A stretch of 38,455 nt of DNA, from assembly GCF_900111015.1 (NCBI RefSeq), contig NZ_FOFS01000008.1, forward strand, positions 1-38,455. The letters are read 5' to 3'. This document shows, piece after piece, positions 24,688 to 34,427 of this stretch; the first letter of the stretch is position 1; each line of letters begins with the position of its first letter. The notes under the pieces are model-generated. The model ran no database searches and was not told the DNA's origin. It saw nothing but the letters and a program-made list of their open reading frames with translations. This DNA comes from Solimonas aquatica. GTDB taxonomy: Bacteria > Pseudomonadota > Gammaproteobacteria > Nevskiales > Nevskiaceae. The position numbers and the translations under genes were made by a program.

Positions 24688-27600
24688 ATGCCCGCTCCGG
24701 ATTCGAGGCGCCCCGAGCTGTTGCGCACGCGCCTGCAGCGCGTGCTCTTGCTGCTGCCTGTCGTTCTGCTGATGCTGCTGGGGCTCGGCGCCATCGGCGG
24801 CGCACACCGGCTGCAGGCTGAGATCGGTCGCGCGCAGCTGTCGCGCGCGGCGCAGACCCTGTCCACCGCCCTGGCGGCCCCCTACGATCAGGAAGGCCTG
24901 CGCGGCGCGGCACGCACCTTCTTCCAGCTCGCCGCAAACCAGCAGGGACTGCGCCGGCTGCGGCTGAGCGACCGCGACGGCGGCACGCTGCTGACCCTGG
25001 GCGCCTACGACAGCTGGCAGTGGTCGGGACCGCTGGCGCGGCTGTTCGAGAACCTGCTGTACCGATACAGCAACAGCCAGGGCACGGCCGCCGTTTACGG
25101 CCCGGAGCAGCGCTATCTGGGGCGCGCCGATTTCGATTTCATTCCCGGCATGATCGACAGTGCGCAGGCGCATGCCGTCGCCCAGCTACGCTGGACCGGC
25201 TATGCCTTCCTGCTGCTGGGCCTGGTCACGCTGCCGCTGTACTGGTGGCTGCTGCCGCTGTTGCGCGGCGCGCCCAGCTGGGTGCAGCGCGCCGATCCGC
25301 AGCCGCAGGCCAGTGCGCGGCCGCCGGATCTGCTGTCGATGCTGGGGCTGTTCCGCGAGCGCGCCGGCGCCATGCTGGATTCGGTGCATTACGCGCTGGT
25401 CACCGCCGATGGCGACGGCCGCATCAACCATCTCAATGTCACCGCCGAGAAGCTTTGCGGCTGGGCGCTGGCGGCGGCGCGCAAACGCATGATCTATTCG
25501 GTGTTTCACACCGTCAACGAAAACGATGCGCCGCTGCAGACCGCGCTGGAGACGGCGCTGCAGAAAGGCATCGACGTGCCGCTGCAGCGCGGCTGGCTGC
25601 GTGCCCGCGATGGCCGGCGCCAGCCGATCGAGATGATGGCGAGCCTGATGCGCGGCAACGACGGCATGGTGATCGGTGCGGCGATGATGCTGCGCGATGT
25701 CAGCACGCATCTGGCCGAGGTGGATGATCTCAAGCGCGAGGCGCGGCTGTCGCAGGCCATCGTCGATCATCTCGAAGAGGGCGTGCTGATCACCGATCCG
25801 GCCGGTGTGGTGCGCTTCGCCAACTCGCGCGCCGAATCGCAGTTCGGCTACAGCCGCGCCGAGCTGCAGGGCTTCACGGTCACCAAGCTGATGCCGGTGC
25901 CGTTTCTCAATACGCCGGGCCTGCGCATCACCGACTACGTGATGACGCCGGGCAGCAGTGATCGCGGCCAGCACCAGCTGCCGAGCATTGTCGGCTGGCG
26001 CAAGGACGCCACCACCTTTCCCATTGAGCTGTGGGTGCAGCAGCTGCGCACCGAGCAGGGCGAAAGCCTGGTGCTGATGGTGCGTGACATCAGCGAACGC
26101 CTGCGCGGTGAAAAGATCGCCATGCGCCTCGGGCGCCTGCTCGATGCCGCCGTCGAGGAGGTCTATATCTTCGAGGCGCAGTCGCTGCTGCTGCTGGAAG
26201 TCAACCGCAGCGCGCGGCGCAACCTGGGCTTCCATCCGGAAGTGATCGCGCGCATGACGCTGCTGGATCTGGCCGAGGATCTGGACGAAAGCGTGTTCCG
26301 CAGCTATCTGCAGCAGCTCGGCAGCGGCAGCCGCGAAAGCGTGGTGTTCCGCTGCCGCAACCGTCGCGCCGACGGCAGCAGTTATCCGGTCGAAGTCCGT
26401 CTCAACTATTCGCGCGACGAGGAGCCGGCGGTGTTCATGGCCATCGCCATCGACATCAGCGAGCGGCTCGCCGCCGAGGAACGCCTGCGGCATCTGGCGC
26501 ATCACGATGCGCTCACCGGCCTGCCCAATCGCGTGATGCTGCTCGACCGTCTCGAACAGGCCTGGCTGGGCACGCAGCGCGGGGATCGCATGCTCGGCGT
26601 GCTGGTTCTGGATCTGGATCAGTTGCGCGAGGTCAACGAGCGCCTGGGTCACGAGATCGGCGACCGCCTGCTCAAGGCCGCGGCCGAACGCCTGCAGGCC
26701 ACGCTGCGGCCTTCCGACACCGTGGCGCGCGTCGGCGAGGATGAGTTCGTGGTGCTGGCGCCGGGCTTGCGCAGTGTCGAGGATGCGCAGCTGGTGGCGC
26801 AGAAATTGTTGGATGCGTTCGTGCAGCCCTTTGCGGTGGACGAGCAGCAGCTGGATGTGCGCTGCAGCATCGGAGTCAATGTCTATCCGGTGGATGAGGC
26901 CGGCCCCGAGGGCCTGCTGCTGCATGCCGGTCATGCACTGCGTGAGGCCAAGCAGAGCGGCGGCGGGCGGCAGTGCGCCTATCTCGCGCAGATCGATGTG
27001 CCGCGCCAGCGTCAGCTCGATCTGCAGCGTGAGGTGTCGGCGGCGCTGGCCCTGGACGAGCTGAGCCTGCAGTTCCGCCCGGCGCTGCACGAGGGCACGG
27101 TGCGCGCCCTGTTCGCGCGTCTGGTCTGGCGGCATGCCCGTCTGGGCGAAGTGGGCCATGGCGAGCTGATGCGCCTCGCGCAGCGCGCCGGCATCGCCGG
27201 ACAGCTGGAGCTGCTGCAGCTGCACCGTGCCGCGACCTTCTGCGCCGGCCTGCGCGAAGCCGGGCTGCAGCTGCCTGATGTGATCATCGAGGTTTCCGGC
27301 TGGCAGCTGCGCAGCGGCGATTTTGCGCGGCAGAGCGCCGAGCTGCTGCAGCGTTACGCGATGCCGCCGCAGCGGCTGCTGCTGGCACTGGACGGCGAGG
27401 GCATCAAGGCGCTGCAGCATCGCCATCCGCGCGTTGCCGAGCTGCTGGCCAGCGGCGTGCGCCTGGCTTTTGCGGACGCCTGTCCGCCGCTGCCGCCGCC
27501 GATCGAAATGCCGGTGCAGCTGCTGCTGACGGGCCGGGCGTGTCAGAGCGTGGATCAGATCACCGCGCTGAGCGCCGCCGCGCGTCGCCGCGAGCTGAAC

Positions 27601-27747
27601 CTGATCGCAACGCAGCTGGACGACACGCAGGTCCTCAGCCGCTGGCGCGGCAGCGCCGTGGCCGTGGCCGGTGACGCGGTGCAGAAGGCGCTGCCCTACG
27701 AGGAGGCGCTGGAGTGGCTGCGGCAGAGGCCGATCGAGCCGCTGTGA
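24688..27747 (+). CDS. Membrane PAS-GGDEF-EAL protein with variant GGDEF and degenerate EAL
   Basis: A 1019-residue signalling protein. Membrane helices at about 18-40 and 170-193 flank a periplasmic loop of roughly 130 residues. Three PAS-like domains follow at about 225-345, 350-475 and 480-600. The diguanylate cyclase domain begins LAHHDALTGLPNRVMLLDRL, has DLDQLREVNERLGHEIGD, and carries GEDEF (683-687) in place of GGDEF. The EAL domain is degenerate: the EAL triplet is R806-A-L, the NxS strand reads IEVSG, and the usual DDFGTG loop reads ADACPPLPPP. Phosphodiesterase activity is therefore very unlikely; cyclase activity is doubtful. Directly after the tad operon, it may couple an external signal and c-di-GMP to the pilus (inference). 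Confidence 0.88.
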   Translation: MPAPDSRRPELLRTRLQRVLLLLPVVLLMLLGLGAIGGAHRLQAEIGRAQLSRAAQTLSTALAAPYDQEGLRGAARTFFQLAANQQGLRRLRLSDRDGGTLLTLGAYDSWQWSGPLARLFENLLYRYSNSQGTAAVYGPEQRYLGRADFDFIPGMIDSAQAHAVAQLRWTGYAFLLLGLVTLPLYWWLLPLLRGAPSWVQRADPQPQASARPPDLLSMLGLFRERAGAMLDSVHYALVTADGDGRINHLNVTAEKLCGWALAAARKRMIYSVFHTVNENDAPLQTALETALQKGIDVPLQRGWLRARDGRRQPIEMMASLMRGNDGMVIGAAMMLRDVSTHLAEVDDLKREARLSQAIVDHLEEGVLITDPAGVVRFANSRAESQFGYSRAELQGFTVTKLMPVPFLNTPGLRITDYVMTPGSSDRGQHQLPSIVGWRKDATTFPIELWVQQLRTEQGESLVLMVRDISERLRGEKIAMRLGRLLDAAVEEVYIFEAQSLLLLEVNRSARRNLGFHPEVIARMTLLDLAEDLDESVFRSYLQQLGSGSRESVVFRCRNRRADGSSYPVEVRLNYSRDEEPAVFMAIAIDISERLAAEERLRHLAHHDALTGLPNRVMLLDRLEQAWLGTQRGDRMLGVLVLDLDQLREVNERLGHEIGDRLLKAAAERLQATLRPSDTVARVGEDEFVVLAPGLRSVEDAQLVAQKLLDAFVQPFAVDEQQLDVRCSIGVNVYPVDEAGPEGLLLHAGHALREAKQSGGGRQCAYLAQIDVPRQRQLDLQREVSAALALDELSLQFRPALHEGTVRALFARLVWRHARLGEVGHGELMRLAQRAGIAGQLELLQLHRAATFCAGLREAGLQLPDVIIEVSGWQLRSGDFARQSAELLQRYAMPPQRLLLALDGEGIKALQHRHPRVAELLASGVRLAFADACPPLPPPIEMPVQLLLTGRACQSVDQITALSAAARRRELNLIATQLDDTQVLSRWRGSAVAVAGDAVQKALPYEEALEWLRQRPIEPL

Positions 27748-27823
27748 ATCAGGCACCGGCGCGGGCTCCACTTCTGAGCCTGCGCACACGCCATACTGCG
27801 CGTCCGTCGCAATACACGCCGGC

Positions 27824-30529
27824 ATGAGCGCCATTTCCGATCTTCCGCAGCTGTCTTCCGACCAGGCCTGGGCGCAGCTCGAGGCCAGCCCGGCGGCGAT
27901 GCTGGTCTGTGCCAGCAGCCGTCAGGCGGGCGCGTATCAGCGCCACTACGGACAGTGGCAGCTGGCGCGTGGCCGGCGCGTCTGGGCCACGCCGGCCATC
28001 CTCAGTTTCGAGGCGCTGCTGCGCCAGTGGTATCAGCTTGCCGAGGCGCAGCTGCGCTTCGGTAAACCCCTGCCGCGTCTGCTCAGTACCGCGCAGTCGG
28101 CGCTGCTCTGGCGGCAGTGCGTGGAGCATTCGGCGCTGCCCTTGCTGCGCGGCGATGAGGCGGCGCAACTCGCCGCGCAGGCCTGGCAGCTGGCGCAGGA
28201 GTACCGGCTGACCCTGCCGTTTGCCGCGCAGGGCCATGCCGATATCGAGAACTTCAATCGCTGGGCGCAGCGTTACCGCCAGCAGCTGACGCGACTGCAG
28301 GCGGTGGACGAGGCCATGCTCGACGCGCTGCTGCTGGAGCGCGCGCAGGCCGGCGAGCTGCAGCTGCCCGCGCAATGCATCCTTGCCGGCTTTGCCGAAC
28401 TCACGCCGCGTCTGCGGCAATGGCGACAGACCCTCGCGGCGCAGGGTGTGGCGCTGGCGCAGCTGCAGCTCGCACCGCGTCAGGCGCAGCTGCAGGTGGA
28501 GGCTGCCGTCGATGAAGAGCAGGAGCTGCGCGCCGCTGCGATCTGGTTGCGCGAGCAGGCGCAGCACCAGCCGCAGGCACAGCTCGCGGTGATCGTGCCG
28601 GACCTGTCCGCGCGGCGTGCGCAGCTGCAGCGCGTGTTCGACGAGCAGCTCTGTCCGGTGCAGGACGCACCGGGCACGCATGCGCAGCCGCGGCCTTACA
28701 ACCTCAGCCTGGGCCAGCCGCTGTCGGCCTACGGTCTGGTGCAGACTGCGCTGCGCCTGCTGCAGCTGGCGGCCGGCGGACTGGAGGCCGGTGCGCTGAG
28801 CGCGCTGCTCACCTCCGCCTACTGGGGCAGCACCGCCGATGCCGAGAGCCGCGCGGCGCTGGATGCAGAGTTGCGGCGCCAGGGCTGGTTGCACATCGAG
28901 GCTGCCGACTGGGCCAGGCTGGCTCCCGCGCCGCTGCAGGGCTATGCGCAGGCCGCCGCGACGCTGCGTGCCGCGCGACGTCTGCCGGCCGGCGAATGGA
29001 GCGAGCGTTTCGCGCAGCTGCTGCAAGCCTGCGCCTGGCCAGGGCCACGCGCGCTGGACAGCGAGGAATACCAGCTGCTGCAGCGCTGGCGCGAGCTGCT
29101 GCTGGAATTCTCGGCGCTGGATCCGGTGCTGGGTCGCGTCGATCTGGCCAGCGCGCTTGCGCAGCTGCGCGAGCTGGCGGGGCGCGAGGTGTTCCAGCCG
29201 CAGTCGCCGGCTTCGCGCCTGCAGGTGCTGGGCGTGCTCGAAGCGCAGGGCCTGAGCTTCGACGCGGTCCGGGTGCTGAGCCTGGACGATGAACACTGGC
29301 CGGCACCGGCACGGCCGCATCCTTTCATTCCGCATGCGCTGCAGCGCGCCGGCGGTCTGCCGCATGCCAGCGCCGCGCGCGAGCTGGCTTACGCGCAGGC
29401 GCAGCTAGTCGACTGGTGCCGCAGCGCCGAGGTGCTGGTGCTGAGCTACGCGCAGCGCAGCGAAGGCCGCGAGCAGGCGCCGAGTCCCTTGCTGCTGTCC
29501 TGGCTGGATCAGGTGCAGCCGGCGCGCAGCGCCGCGCTGCCGCCGGCCTGGCTGGCCTCGCAGGCCAGCGCGCAGAGCGAGAGCCTGGACGACAGCCATG
29601 CGCCGCCACCGGGTGCGCAGGCGGTGCTGCGCGGCGGCGCGCGGGTGCTGGGCGATCAGGCGCGCTGTCCGTTCCGCGCTTACGCCGTGCACCGGCTGGG
29701 CGCCAAGCCGCTGGAGACCCCGGCCTACGGCCTGCAGGCTTATGACCGTGGCGAGCTGGTGCATCGCGTGCTGGAGCGTCTGTGGCGGCAGTGGCGCGAT
29801 CAGGCGGGCCTGCTGGCCAGCGACGAATCACAATGCCGCGCGATGATCTTTCAGGCCGTGGATCAGGAGCTGGCGCAGCTGGCACAGCGCGCGCCGCAGC
29901 GCCTGGGCAGCGGGCTGCGGCAGCTGGAGGCGCAACGTCTGCAGGCGCTGATCACGCAGTGGCTGGCAGTGGAACGCGCGCGTGCGCCGTTTCGCGTGCT
30001 GCGCATCGAAGACCAGGCCGTCACGGACGAAGCCGAGGTCGAGCCGGTACGCGAGTTCGCGGGCCTGAAGCTGCGTCTGCGCCCCGACCGCATCGATGCC
30101 ACGCCCGAAGGCGGCCGCATCGTGCTCGACTACAAGACCGGTGCGGCGCGCAAGCCGCCCTGGCGCGATGGCCGTCCGGAAGACCCGCAACTGTTGCTGT
30201 ACGCCTTGCTGGAGCCGCAGGTGCAGGCCCTGGGCTTTGCACGGCTCAATGTCGAGGCGCTGGGCTTTGAAGGTCTGGCGGCGGATGAATCCCAGCCGGG
30301 CTTTGCGGCTTATGAAGAAGACGCCGGCACGCAGGAGGCGGAGAGCTGGAGCGCGCTGCTGGGCCGCTGGCGCGGCGAGCTGGAGACGCTGGCCGAGGAA
30401 ATCCGGCGCGGCTGGGCGGCGGTGCAGCCCAAGCATCCGCGCGTCAGCTGCCGCGACTGCGGCCTGCACGCGCTGTGCCGCATCCGCGATGTGGTGTCGC
30501 TGGACGAAGGCGAGGAGGTGGCCGAATGA
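27824..30529 (+). CDS. AddB-like DNA repair nuclease subunit (TIGR03623-type, Fe-S PD-(D/E)XK nuclease)
   Basis: A 901-residue protein, the probable partner of the helicase encoded next. The N-terminal part is a degenerate helicase-like region. The C-terminal nuclease has RPDRIDATPEGGRIVLDYKTG (PD-(D/E)XK core). The four Cys that hold the iron-sulfur staple of AddB-type nucleases are present: Cys615 (ARCPFRAY) and Cys876, Cys879, Cys885 (SCRDCGLHALC). It is expected to process double-strand breaks for recombination. The ATG at 27824 fits the family's short N-terminus; 76 bases separate it from the previous gene. The stop overlaps the helicase start (ATGA). Confidence 0.88.
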   Translation: MSAISDLPQLSSDQAWAQLEASPAAMLVCASSRQAGAYQRHYGQWQLARGRRVWATPAILSFEALLRQWYQLAEAQLRFGKPLPRLLSTAQSALLWRQCVEHSALPLLRGDEAAQLAAQAWQLAQEYRLTLPFAAQGHADIENFNRWAQRYRQQLTRLQAVDEAMLDALLLERAQAGELQLPAQCILAGFAELTPRLRQWRQTLAAQGVALAQLQLAPRQAQLQVEAAVDEEQELRAAAIWLREQAQHQPQAQLAVIVPDLSARRAQLQRVFDEQLCPVQDAPGTHAQPRPYNLSLGQPLSAYGLVQTALRLLQLAAGGLEAGALSALLTSAYWGSTADAESRAALDAELRRQGWLHIEAADWARLAPAPLQGYAQAAATLRAARRLPAGEWSERFAQLLQACAWPGPRALDSEEYQLLQRWRELLLEFSALDPVLGRVDLASALAQLRELAGREVFQPQSPASRLQVLGVLEAQGLSFDAVRVLSLDDEHWPAPARPHPFIPHALQRAGGLPHASAARELAYAQAQLVDWCRSAEVLVLSYAQRSEGREQAPSPLLLSWLDQVQPARSAALPPAWLASQASAQSESLDDSHAPPPGAQAVLRGGARVLGDQARCPFRAYAVHRLGAKPLETPAYGLQAYDRGELVHRVLERLWRQWRDQAGLLASDESQCRAMIFQAVDQELAQLAQRAPQRLGSGLRQLEAQRLQALITQWLAVERARAPFRVLRIEDQAVTDEAEVEPVREFAGLKLRLRPDRIDATPEGGRIVLDYKTGAARKPPWRDGRPEDPQLLLYALLEPQVQALGFARLNVEALGFEGLAADESQPGFAAYEEDAGTQEAESWSALLGRWRGELETLAEEIRRGWAAVQPKHPRVSCRDCGLHALCRIRDVVSLDEGEEVAE

Positions 30530-33500
30530 GTCAGCAGATCGCCGACGCCGCCGCCCGCGAGCGCGCGCTGGATGCGCGCAGCAGTTTCATCGTCCAGGCT
30601 CCGGCAGGCTCCGGCAAGACCGAGCTGCTCACCCAGCGCCTGCTGGTTTTGCTCGCGCAGGTCGAAGAGCCTGAGGAAGTGGTGGCCATCACCTTCACGC
30701 GCAAGGCGGCGGCGGAGATGCGCAGCCGCGTGTTCAAGGCGATCCGCGCCGCCGCGGCGCAGACGCCGGTGGACAATCCGCATCAGCGGCGCACGCGCGA
30801 GCTGGCGGCGGCGGTGCTGGCGCGCTCGCATCAGCGGCAATGGGGCATCGAAAACAATCCGCAGCGCCTGCGTGTGCTCACCATCGACGCGCTGTGCATG
30901 CAGATCGCGCAGCAGATGCCGCTGGCCGCCGGCTTTGGCGGACGCGTGCGCATCGCCGAAGAACCGCAGCCGCTGTATCGCGCCGCCGCGCGCGCCACGC
31001 TCTCGTATCTGGACCGCGAAGGCACGGGCCAGCAGGCGCTGCGCATCGTGCTGCCGCATTTCGACAACCGGCTCGGCGCCCTGGAAGCGCAGCTGGTGGA
31101 ACTGCTGGCGCGACGCGATCAGTGGCTGCACTTCGCCACCGAAAGCGGTCGCGCCGCGCGCGAGGAGCTGGAAGCCGCGCTGCGCGAGGTGATCGAGCTC
31201 GGCCTGCAGCGCGCGCAGAGTCTGCTTGGCGCCGAGCTGTGCATGCGCTGGCTGGAATCGGCGGCCTACGCTTCCTCGCAACGCTACGCCGCCGAACCGC
31301 AGCTGGAACTGCACAGCCTGCGCACAGGCATCTGGCCCGGCGTGCGTGCCGAGACCCTGGCGCAGTGGCGCGCGCTGCAGGATCTGGTGCTGACCCGCGA
31401 CGGCAAGTGGCGCGACAAGATCGATGCGCGCCTCGGCTTTCCGGCCGGCAAGACCGCCGCCGAGAAGCGCGAGTGCAAGCCGCCGCGCGATGCGCACCTG
31501 GCGCTGATCGCGCAGCTGCAGGAAATCGACGGTCTGCAGGAGGCGCTGCTGGCGCTGCGCAGCCTGCCGGCGCCGTGTTACGAGGAGGCGCAGTGGCAGG
31601 TGTTGCAGGCACTGCTGGACCTGCTGCGTCTGGCCAGCGGCGAGCTGCGTCTGGCTTTCGCGGCGCGCGGCGAGGTGGACTTCGCCGAGGTCGCGGCGCA
31701 GGCCGTGCATGCCCTGGGTCAGGAAGACGCGCCCAGCGAGCTGGCCCTGGCCCTGGACTATCGCATCCGCCATCTGCTGGTCGATGAGTTCCAGGACACC
31801 TCGCGCCTGCAGTATGAGCTGCTGCTCAGGCTCACCGCCGGCTGGCAGCCGGACGATGGCCGCAGCCTGTTCGTGGTCGGCGATCCCATGCAGAGCATCT
31901 ACCGTTTCCGCGAAGCCGATGTGGGGCTTTATCTGGACGTGCGCCGTCAGGGTCTGGGTGCGCTGCACCTGGAGCCCCTGCAGCTGCAATGCAACTTCCG
32001 CTCGGATGGCGGCGTGGTGGACTGGCTCAACAGGCACTTCCCGCAGGTCTTGCCGGCGCAGGAGGATCGCGAGCGCAGCGCCGTGGCCTACAGCGCCGCC
32101 ATCGCCACGCGCGCGGCGGCGCCCGAAGCGGCCGTGCATCTGCATGCCTTGCCCGGCGGCGATGCGCGCGAGGAGGCGCGTGCCGTACTGGCCCTGATCC
32201 GCGCGCAGCGTGAGGCCGATGCGCAGGCCAGCATCGCGGTGCTGGTGCGCAGCCGCACGCATCTGGACGAGCTGGTGCCGGCGCTGCGTGCGGCCGGGCT
32301 CGCCTACCAGGCGGTGGACCTGGAGAGCCTGGCCAGCCGCCCGGTGATCGAAGACCTGCGCGCGCTGACCCGCGCCCTGCTGCATCCGGCCGATCGCATC
32401 GCCTGGCTGGCCCTGCTGCGCGCGCCTTACTGCGGGCTGCGTCTGGCCGAGTTGCTGGCCTTGTGCGAGGACCTGCCGCCGCAAGCCAGTCTGCGTGCGG
32501 CCCTGCAGGAAGAAGCGCGCCTGGCGCGGCTGAGCGCGGAAGCGCGCGCGCGCCTCGGGCGCTGCCTGCTGGTGCTGGACGAGACGCTGGCGCAGGCTGG
32601 CCGCAAGCCGCTGCGACGCTGGGTGGAGAGCGCCTGGCTGGCGCTGGGCGGGCCGGCGGTGCTGCGCGAGCCGCGCGATCTGGCCGATGCCCAGCAGTTC
32701 TTCGCCTGCCTGGAGCAGCTGGCGCCGGGGCCGCAGCTGGATGACTTCGAGCGGCTGGATCTGGCCCTGCACAAACTCAAGGCCACGCCAGACCCCAGCG
32801 CCGATGAGCGTTTGAGCCTGATGACCATGCACAAGGCCAAGGGCCTGGAGTTCGATGTGGTGATCGTGCCGGGTCTGTCGCGCACCACGCGCAGCGACAG
32901 CCGGCCGAGCATCATCTACAGCCGCCGCATCAGCGCCGCGCGCGAGCAGCTGCTGCTGGCGCCGGTGCAGGCGCGCGGGCAGGAGCGTGAGCCGATCTAC
33001 GAATACATCCGCGCCCGCGAAGCCGAGAAGCAGCGCATCGAGGACGCGCGTCTGCTGTACGTGGCCGCGACGCGTGCGCGGCGCCAGCTGCATTTGCTCG
33101 CGGGCCTGGAGCAGGACGAAGAAGGCCAGGCGCGCGCACCGGCGCCCAGCAGCCTGCTGTCGCGGCTGTGGCCGGCGCTGGGCGCGCAGTTCGCGGCGCA
33201 GCGGCCGGATGCCTCGCCGCAGGCCCAGCCGCCGGCCTCGAGCGAGGATCGCCCCGCGCCGCCGCCGCTCAGGCGCCTGCACCTGGACTGGCAGGCGCCG
33301 CCGCTGCCCGCCGGCCTGCCGGTGCCCGAACGTCTTGCCAGCCAGGGCGGCGAGCCCCGCTTCGACTGGGCTGGTGAAACCGCGCGTGCCGTGGGCACGG
33401 TGTTTCACCGCTGGGTGGAGTGTCTGGCACAGCAGGGGCTGGCGAACTGGGATGCGCTGCATCTGCAGCGCCTGGGCCGTAGCCTGCCGCAGGAATTCGC

Positions 33501-33918
33501 CGGGCTGGGCCTGCCCCCGGCCAGCGCGGCGGCCGCCAGTGCGCAGGTGCTCAATGCCCTGCGCGAGCTCTTGGCCGATCCGCGTGGCCGCTGGCTGTTC
33601 GACCCCGGCCATCGCCAGGCTTTCAGCGAATGGCAGCTGAGCACGGTTGAAGACGGTGAGCTGCGCCAGTACCGCATCGACCGCAGCTTCATCGATGCGC
33701 ACGGTCAGCGCTGGGTGGTGGACTTCAAGACCAGCCGTCACGAAGGCGGCGAGCTGGCGCAGTTCATTGCGCAGGAGCGCGAGCGCTACCGCGCGCAGCT
33801 GGCCGGCTATGCGCGGCTGCTGCGTGAATACGGCGCCGAGCCGGTGCGCGCGGCGCTGTATCTGCCGCTGATCGAAGACCGCGAGGCGCGCTGGCAGGAG
33901 CTGGATGCGGGCGCATGA
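30526..33918 (+). CDS. AddA/RecB-like UvrD helicase-nuclease
   Basis: A 1130-residue superfamily 1 helicase with a C-terminal nuclease. Walker A is APAGSGKTELL (Lys31), motif Ia contains ITFTRKAAAEM, and Walker B is LLVDEFQDTSRLQ near 420, followed by VVGDPMQSIYRFREAD and the motif V/VI blocks MTMHKAKGLEFDVV and LLYVAATRARRQL. The nuclease core is YRIDRSFID ... WVVDFKTS near 1050-1070, then QLAGYARLL. This is the layout of AddA/RecB. GAGGAGGT just upstream of the ATG is a strong ribosome-binding site inside the AddB-like gene. The two proteins should form an AddAB-like end-resection complex. Confidence 0.92.
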   Translation: MSQQIADAAARERALDARSSFIVQAPAGSGKTELLTQRLLVLLAQVEEPEEVVAITFTRKAAAEMRSRVFKAIRAAAAQTPVDNPHQRRTRELAAAVLARSHQRQWGIENNPQRLRVLTIDALCMQIAQQMPLAAGFGGRVRIAEEPQPLYRAAARATLSYLDREGTGQQALRIVLPHFDNRLGALEAQLVELLARRDQWLHFATESGRAAREELEAALREVIELGLQRAQSLLGAELCMRWLESAAYASSQRYAAEPQLELHSLRTGIWPGVRAETLAQWRALQDLVLTRDGKWRDKIDARLGFPAGKTAAEKRECKPPRDAHLALIAQLQEIDGLQEALLALRSLPAPCYEEAQWQVLQALLDLLRLASGELRLAFAARGEVDFAEVAAQAVHALGQEDAPSELALALDYRIRHLLVDEFQDTSRLQYELLLRLTAGWQPDDGRSLFVVGDPMQSIYRFREADVGLYLDVRRQGLGALHLEPLQLQCNFRSDGGVVDWLNRHFPQVLPAQEDRERSAVAYSAAIATRAAAPEAAVHLHALPGGDAREEARAVLALIRAQREADAQASIAVLVRSRTHLDELVPALRAAGLAYQAVDLESLASRPVIEDLRALTRALLHPADRIAWLALLRAPYCGLRLAELLALCEDLPPQASLRAALQEEARLARLSAEARARLGRCLLVLDETLAQAGRKPLRRWVESAWLALGGPAVLREPRDLADAQQFFACLEQLAPGPQLDDFERLDLALHKLKATPDPSADERLSLMTMHKAKGLEFDVVIVPGLSRTTRSDSRPSIIYSRRISAAREQLLLAPVQARGQEREPIYEYIRAREAEKQRIEDARLLYVAATRARRQLHLLAGLEQDEEGQARAPAPSSLLSRLWPALGAQFAAQRPDASPQAQPPASSEDRPAPPPLRRLHLDWQAPPLPAGLPVPERLASQGGEPRFDWAGETARAVGTVFHRWVECLAQQGLANWDALHLQRLGRSLPQEFAGLGLPPASAAAASAQVLNALRELLADPRGRWLFDPGHRQAFSEWQLSTVEDGELRQYRIDRSFIDAHGQRWVVDFKTSRHEGGELAQFIAQERERYRAQLAGYARLLREYGAEPVRAALYLPLIEDREARWQELDAGA

Positions 33919-33945
33919 AAAAGGCCGCGCAGTGCGCGGCCTTTT
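33918..33945. terminator. Bidirectional intrinsic terminator between the AddA-like gene and fdxA
   Basis: AAAAA-GGCCGCGC-AGT-GCGCGGCC-TTTT: an 8-bp GC stem with a 3-base loop, flanked by A and T tracts on both sides. It starts on the last base of the AddA-like stop codon and can serve both the plus-strand gene and the minus-strand ferredoxin gene ending at 33973. Confidence 0.85.
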
Positions 33946-33972
33946 CTGCGGTACTGCGAAACGCCCGCTGCT

Positions 33973-34296
33973 TCAGCGTTCCAGATAGTCCAGCTTGCCG
34001 GGGCGGCCGTCCCAGTCCTTGGCGCCGGGCAGCATGTCTTTCTTCTCGGTGATCACCGGCCATTGTTTCGACAGCTCGGCATTGAGTTCCTTGAACTGTG
34101 CCTGATCGGCCGGCAGATCGTCTTCGGCGACGATGGCATTGGCCGGACATTCCGGCTCGCAGAGCGTGCAGTCGATGCACTCTTCCGGATCGATGACCAG
34201 GAAGTTGGGACCTTCATGGAAGCAATCGACCGGGCACACTTCCACGCAGTCGGTGTACTTGCACTTGATGCAGTTTTCGGTGACGACAAAAGTCAT
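33973..34296 (-). CDS. fdxA: 7Fe ferredoxin FdxA ([3Fe-4S][4Fe-4S])
   Basis: A 107-residue low-potential electron carrier closely following Azotobacter vinelandii ferredoxin I. Cysteines at 9, 17 and 50 match the 3Fe ligands and those at 21, 40, 43 and 46 the 4Fe ligands; extra Cys lie at 12 and 25. The C-terminal extension ([21 protein letters not shown]) is typical of FdxA. Its electron partners are not encoded nearby. Transcription ends at the shared bidirectional terminator. Confidence 0.95.
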   Translation of the reverse strand: MTFVVTENCIKCKYTDCVEVCPVDCFHEGPNFLVIDPEECIDCTLCEPECPANAIVAEDDLPADQAQFKELNAELSKQWPVITEKKDMLPGAKDWDGRPGKLDYLER

Positions 34297-34375
34297 GATG
34301 CGCTCGAAAATTCCAGGGTTTGTGGCTCGGGCGGGGCGCGTGGGGGCGGCAGGCCGGTGCCCGGAGGCGGCGTAG

Positions 34376-34381
34376 TTTATA
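34376..34381 (-). promoter_or_regulatory. Possible -10 box for fdxA
   Basis: TATAAA on the minus strand, about 80 bases before the fdxA start, inside the 131-base gap between the Nudix gene and fdxA. No good -35 match is found at 16-18 bases, so this is tentative. It would give fdxA its own transcript apart from the Nudix gene upstream. Confidence 0.3.
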
Positions 34382-34427
34382 CGATTCGCATCGGCCGGCT
34401 TTGTCCTGGCTCAAGGTATACCGGGTA

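Noticed and set aside
25186-27834. 882-codon minus-strand frame
   Set aside because: Antisense to the PAS-GGDEF-EAL gene; rich in Gln, His and Arg, with no recognisable domain.
30310-33741. 1143-codon open frame on the minus strand
   Set aside because: Antisense to the AddA-like helicase, with a Gln/Arg/Leu-rich translation and no motifs; the plus strand has all helicase motifs.
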